From positions 62,001 through 126,000 of the forward strand of contig NZ_CANMLV010000012.1 of the NCBI RefSeq assembly GCF_947498825.1: a DNA stretch of 64,000 nucleotides, in the 5' to 3' direction. Below, piece by piece: positions 63,932 through 64,000 of this stretch. The notes beneath the pieces are model-generated. The model worked only from the letters and a program-made list of their open reading frames with translations, did no database searches and was not told the DNA's origin. A program made the position numbers and the translations under genes. The stretch comes from an uncultured Cedecea sp. GTDB lineage: Bacteria > Pseudomonadota > Gammaproteobacteria > Enterobacterales > Enterobacteriaceae. Positions within the stretch are counted from its first letter, which is position 1. Each line of letters opens with the position of its first letter.

Positions 63932-64000
63932 TGCGTCGGGCCGAGGTATGGCGGTATCAGATCCCGATGGATGCGGGAGTGATATTGCGCAATCAGCGTT
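63931..64000 (+). CDS. menC: o-Succinylbenzoate synthase MenC (5' part, cut by window end)
   Basis: Only the first 23 codons are in the window. They read [20 protein letters not shown], close to the E. coli MenC start [20 protein letters not shown]. One-base overlap with menB (TAATG) fits the men operon. MenC is the enolase-superfamily dehydratase that makes o-succinylbenzoate. Confidence 0.9.
   Translation, partial: [23 protein letters not shown]

Overview
The window is a stretch of Enterobacterales chromosome (Gammaproteobacteria), most probably Enterobacteriaceae. Nearly every protein is recognisable as the counterpart of an Escherichia coli K-12 protein of about the same length. The gene order follows the E. 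coli segment that runs from sixA through fabB, purF, the histidine transport genes, pta-ackA and the nuo operon into the menaquinone genes. The species cannot be fixed by reading alone. No tRNA, rRNA, complete insertion sequence, prophage or CRISPR array was seen.

Layout. (1) 1-8.1 kb: sixA, smrB, prmB-aroC-mepA-yfcA-epmC, yfcL and mnmC, covering signalling, ribosome rescue, ribosomal protein methylation, chorismate synthesis, wall hydrolysis, EF-P hydroxylation and tRNA wobble modification. (2) 8.1-19 kb: fabB, yfcJ, flk, then pdxB-usg-truA-dedA-accD-folC-dedD. (3) 19-23 kb: cvpA-purF with a PurR box. Next comes a small accessory patch absent from the E. coli order: a truncated Lrp/AsnC-family gene, a truncated MFS transporter gene and a histidine-phosphatase gene. 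ubiX follows. (4) 23-27.5 kb: argT, hisJ, hisQ, hisM, hisP, the basic amino acid ABC importer, with a sigma54-type promoter before argT and hairpins that separate the binding-protein genes from the membrane genes. (5) 27.5-40.5 kb: yfcH, folX, yfcF, yfcE, yfcD, pta and ackA (acetate pathway), yfbV, yfbU, hxpA, yfbS, yfbR, alaA. (6) 40.5-43.2 kb: the LysR regulator lrhA inside unusually long AT-rich non-coding DNA that holds several inverted repeats. (7) 43.2-58.2 kb: the full 13-gene nuo operon with fused nuoCD, encoding respiratory complex I, closed by a strong terminator. (8) 58.3-64 kb: elaA, elaB and menF-menD-menH-menB-menC (cut by the window edge) for menaquinone.

Together these genes link central metabolism (malonyl-CoA and fatty acid synthesis, acetate overflow, folate, PLP, purines) with respiration (complex I plus menaquinone). 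The non-housekeeping features are the deletion scar between purF and ubiX, the divergent effector half of LrhA and its leader, and several candidate operators: FabR/FadR at fabB, PurR at cvpA, sigma54 at argT, FNR between folX and yfcF, ArcA-like repeats before nuoA, and a palindrome around the menF -10 box. I did not find a new multi-gene system. The most unusual items are regulatory or relic structures.
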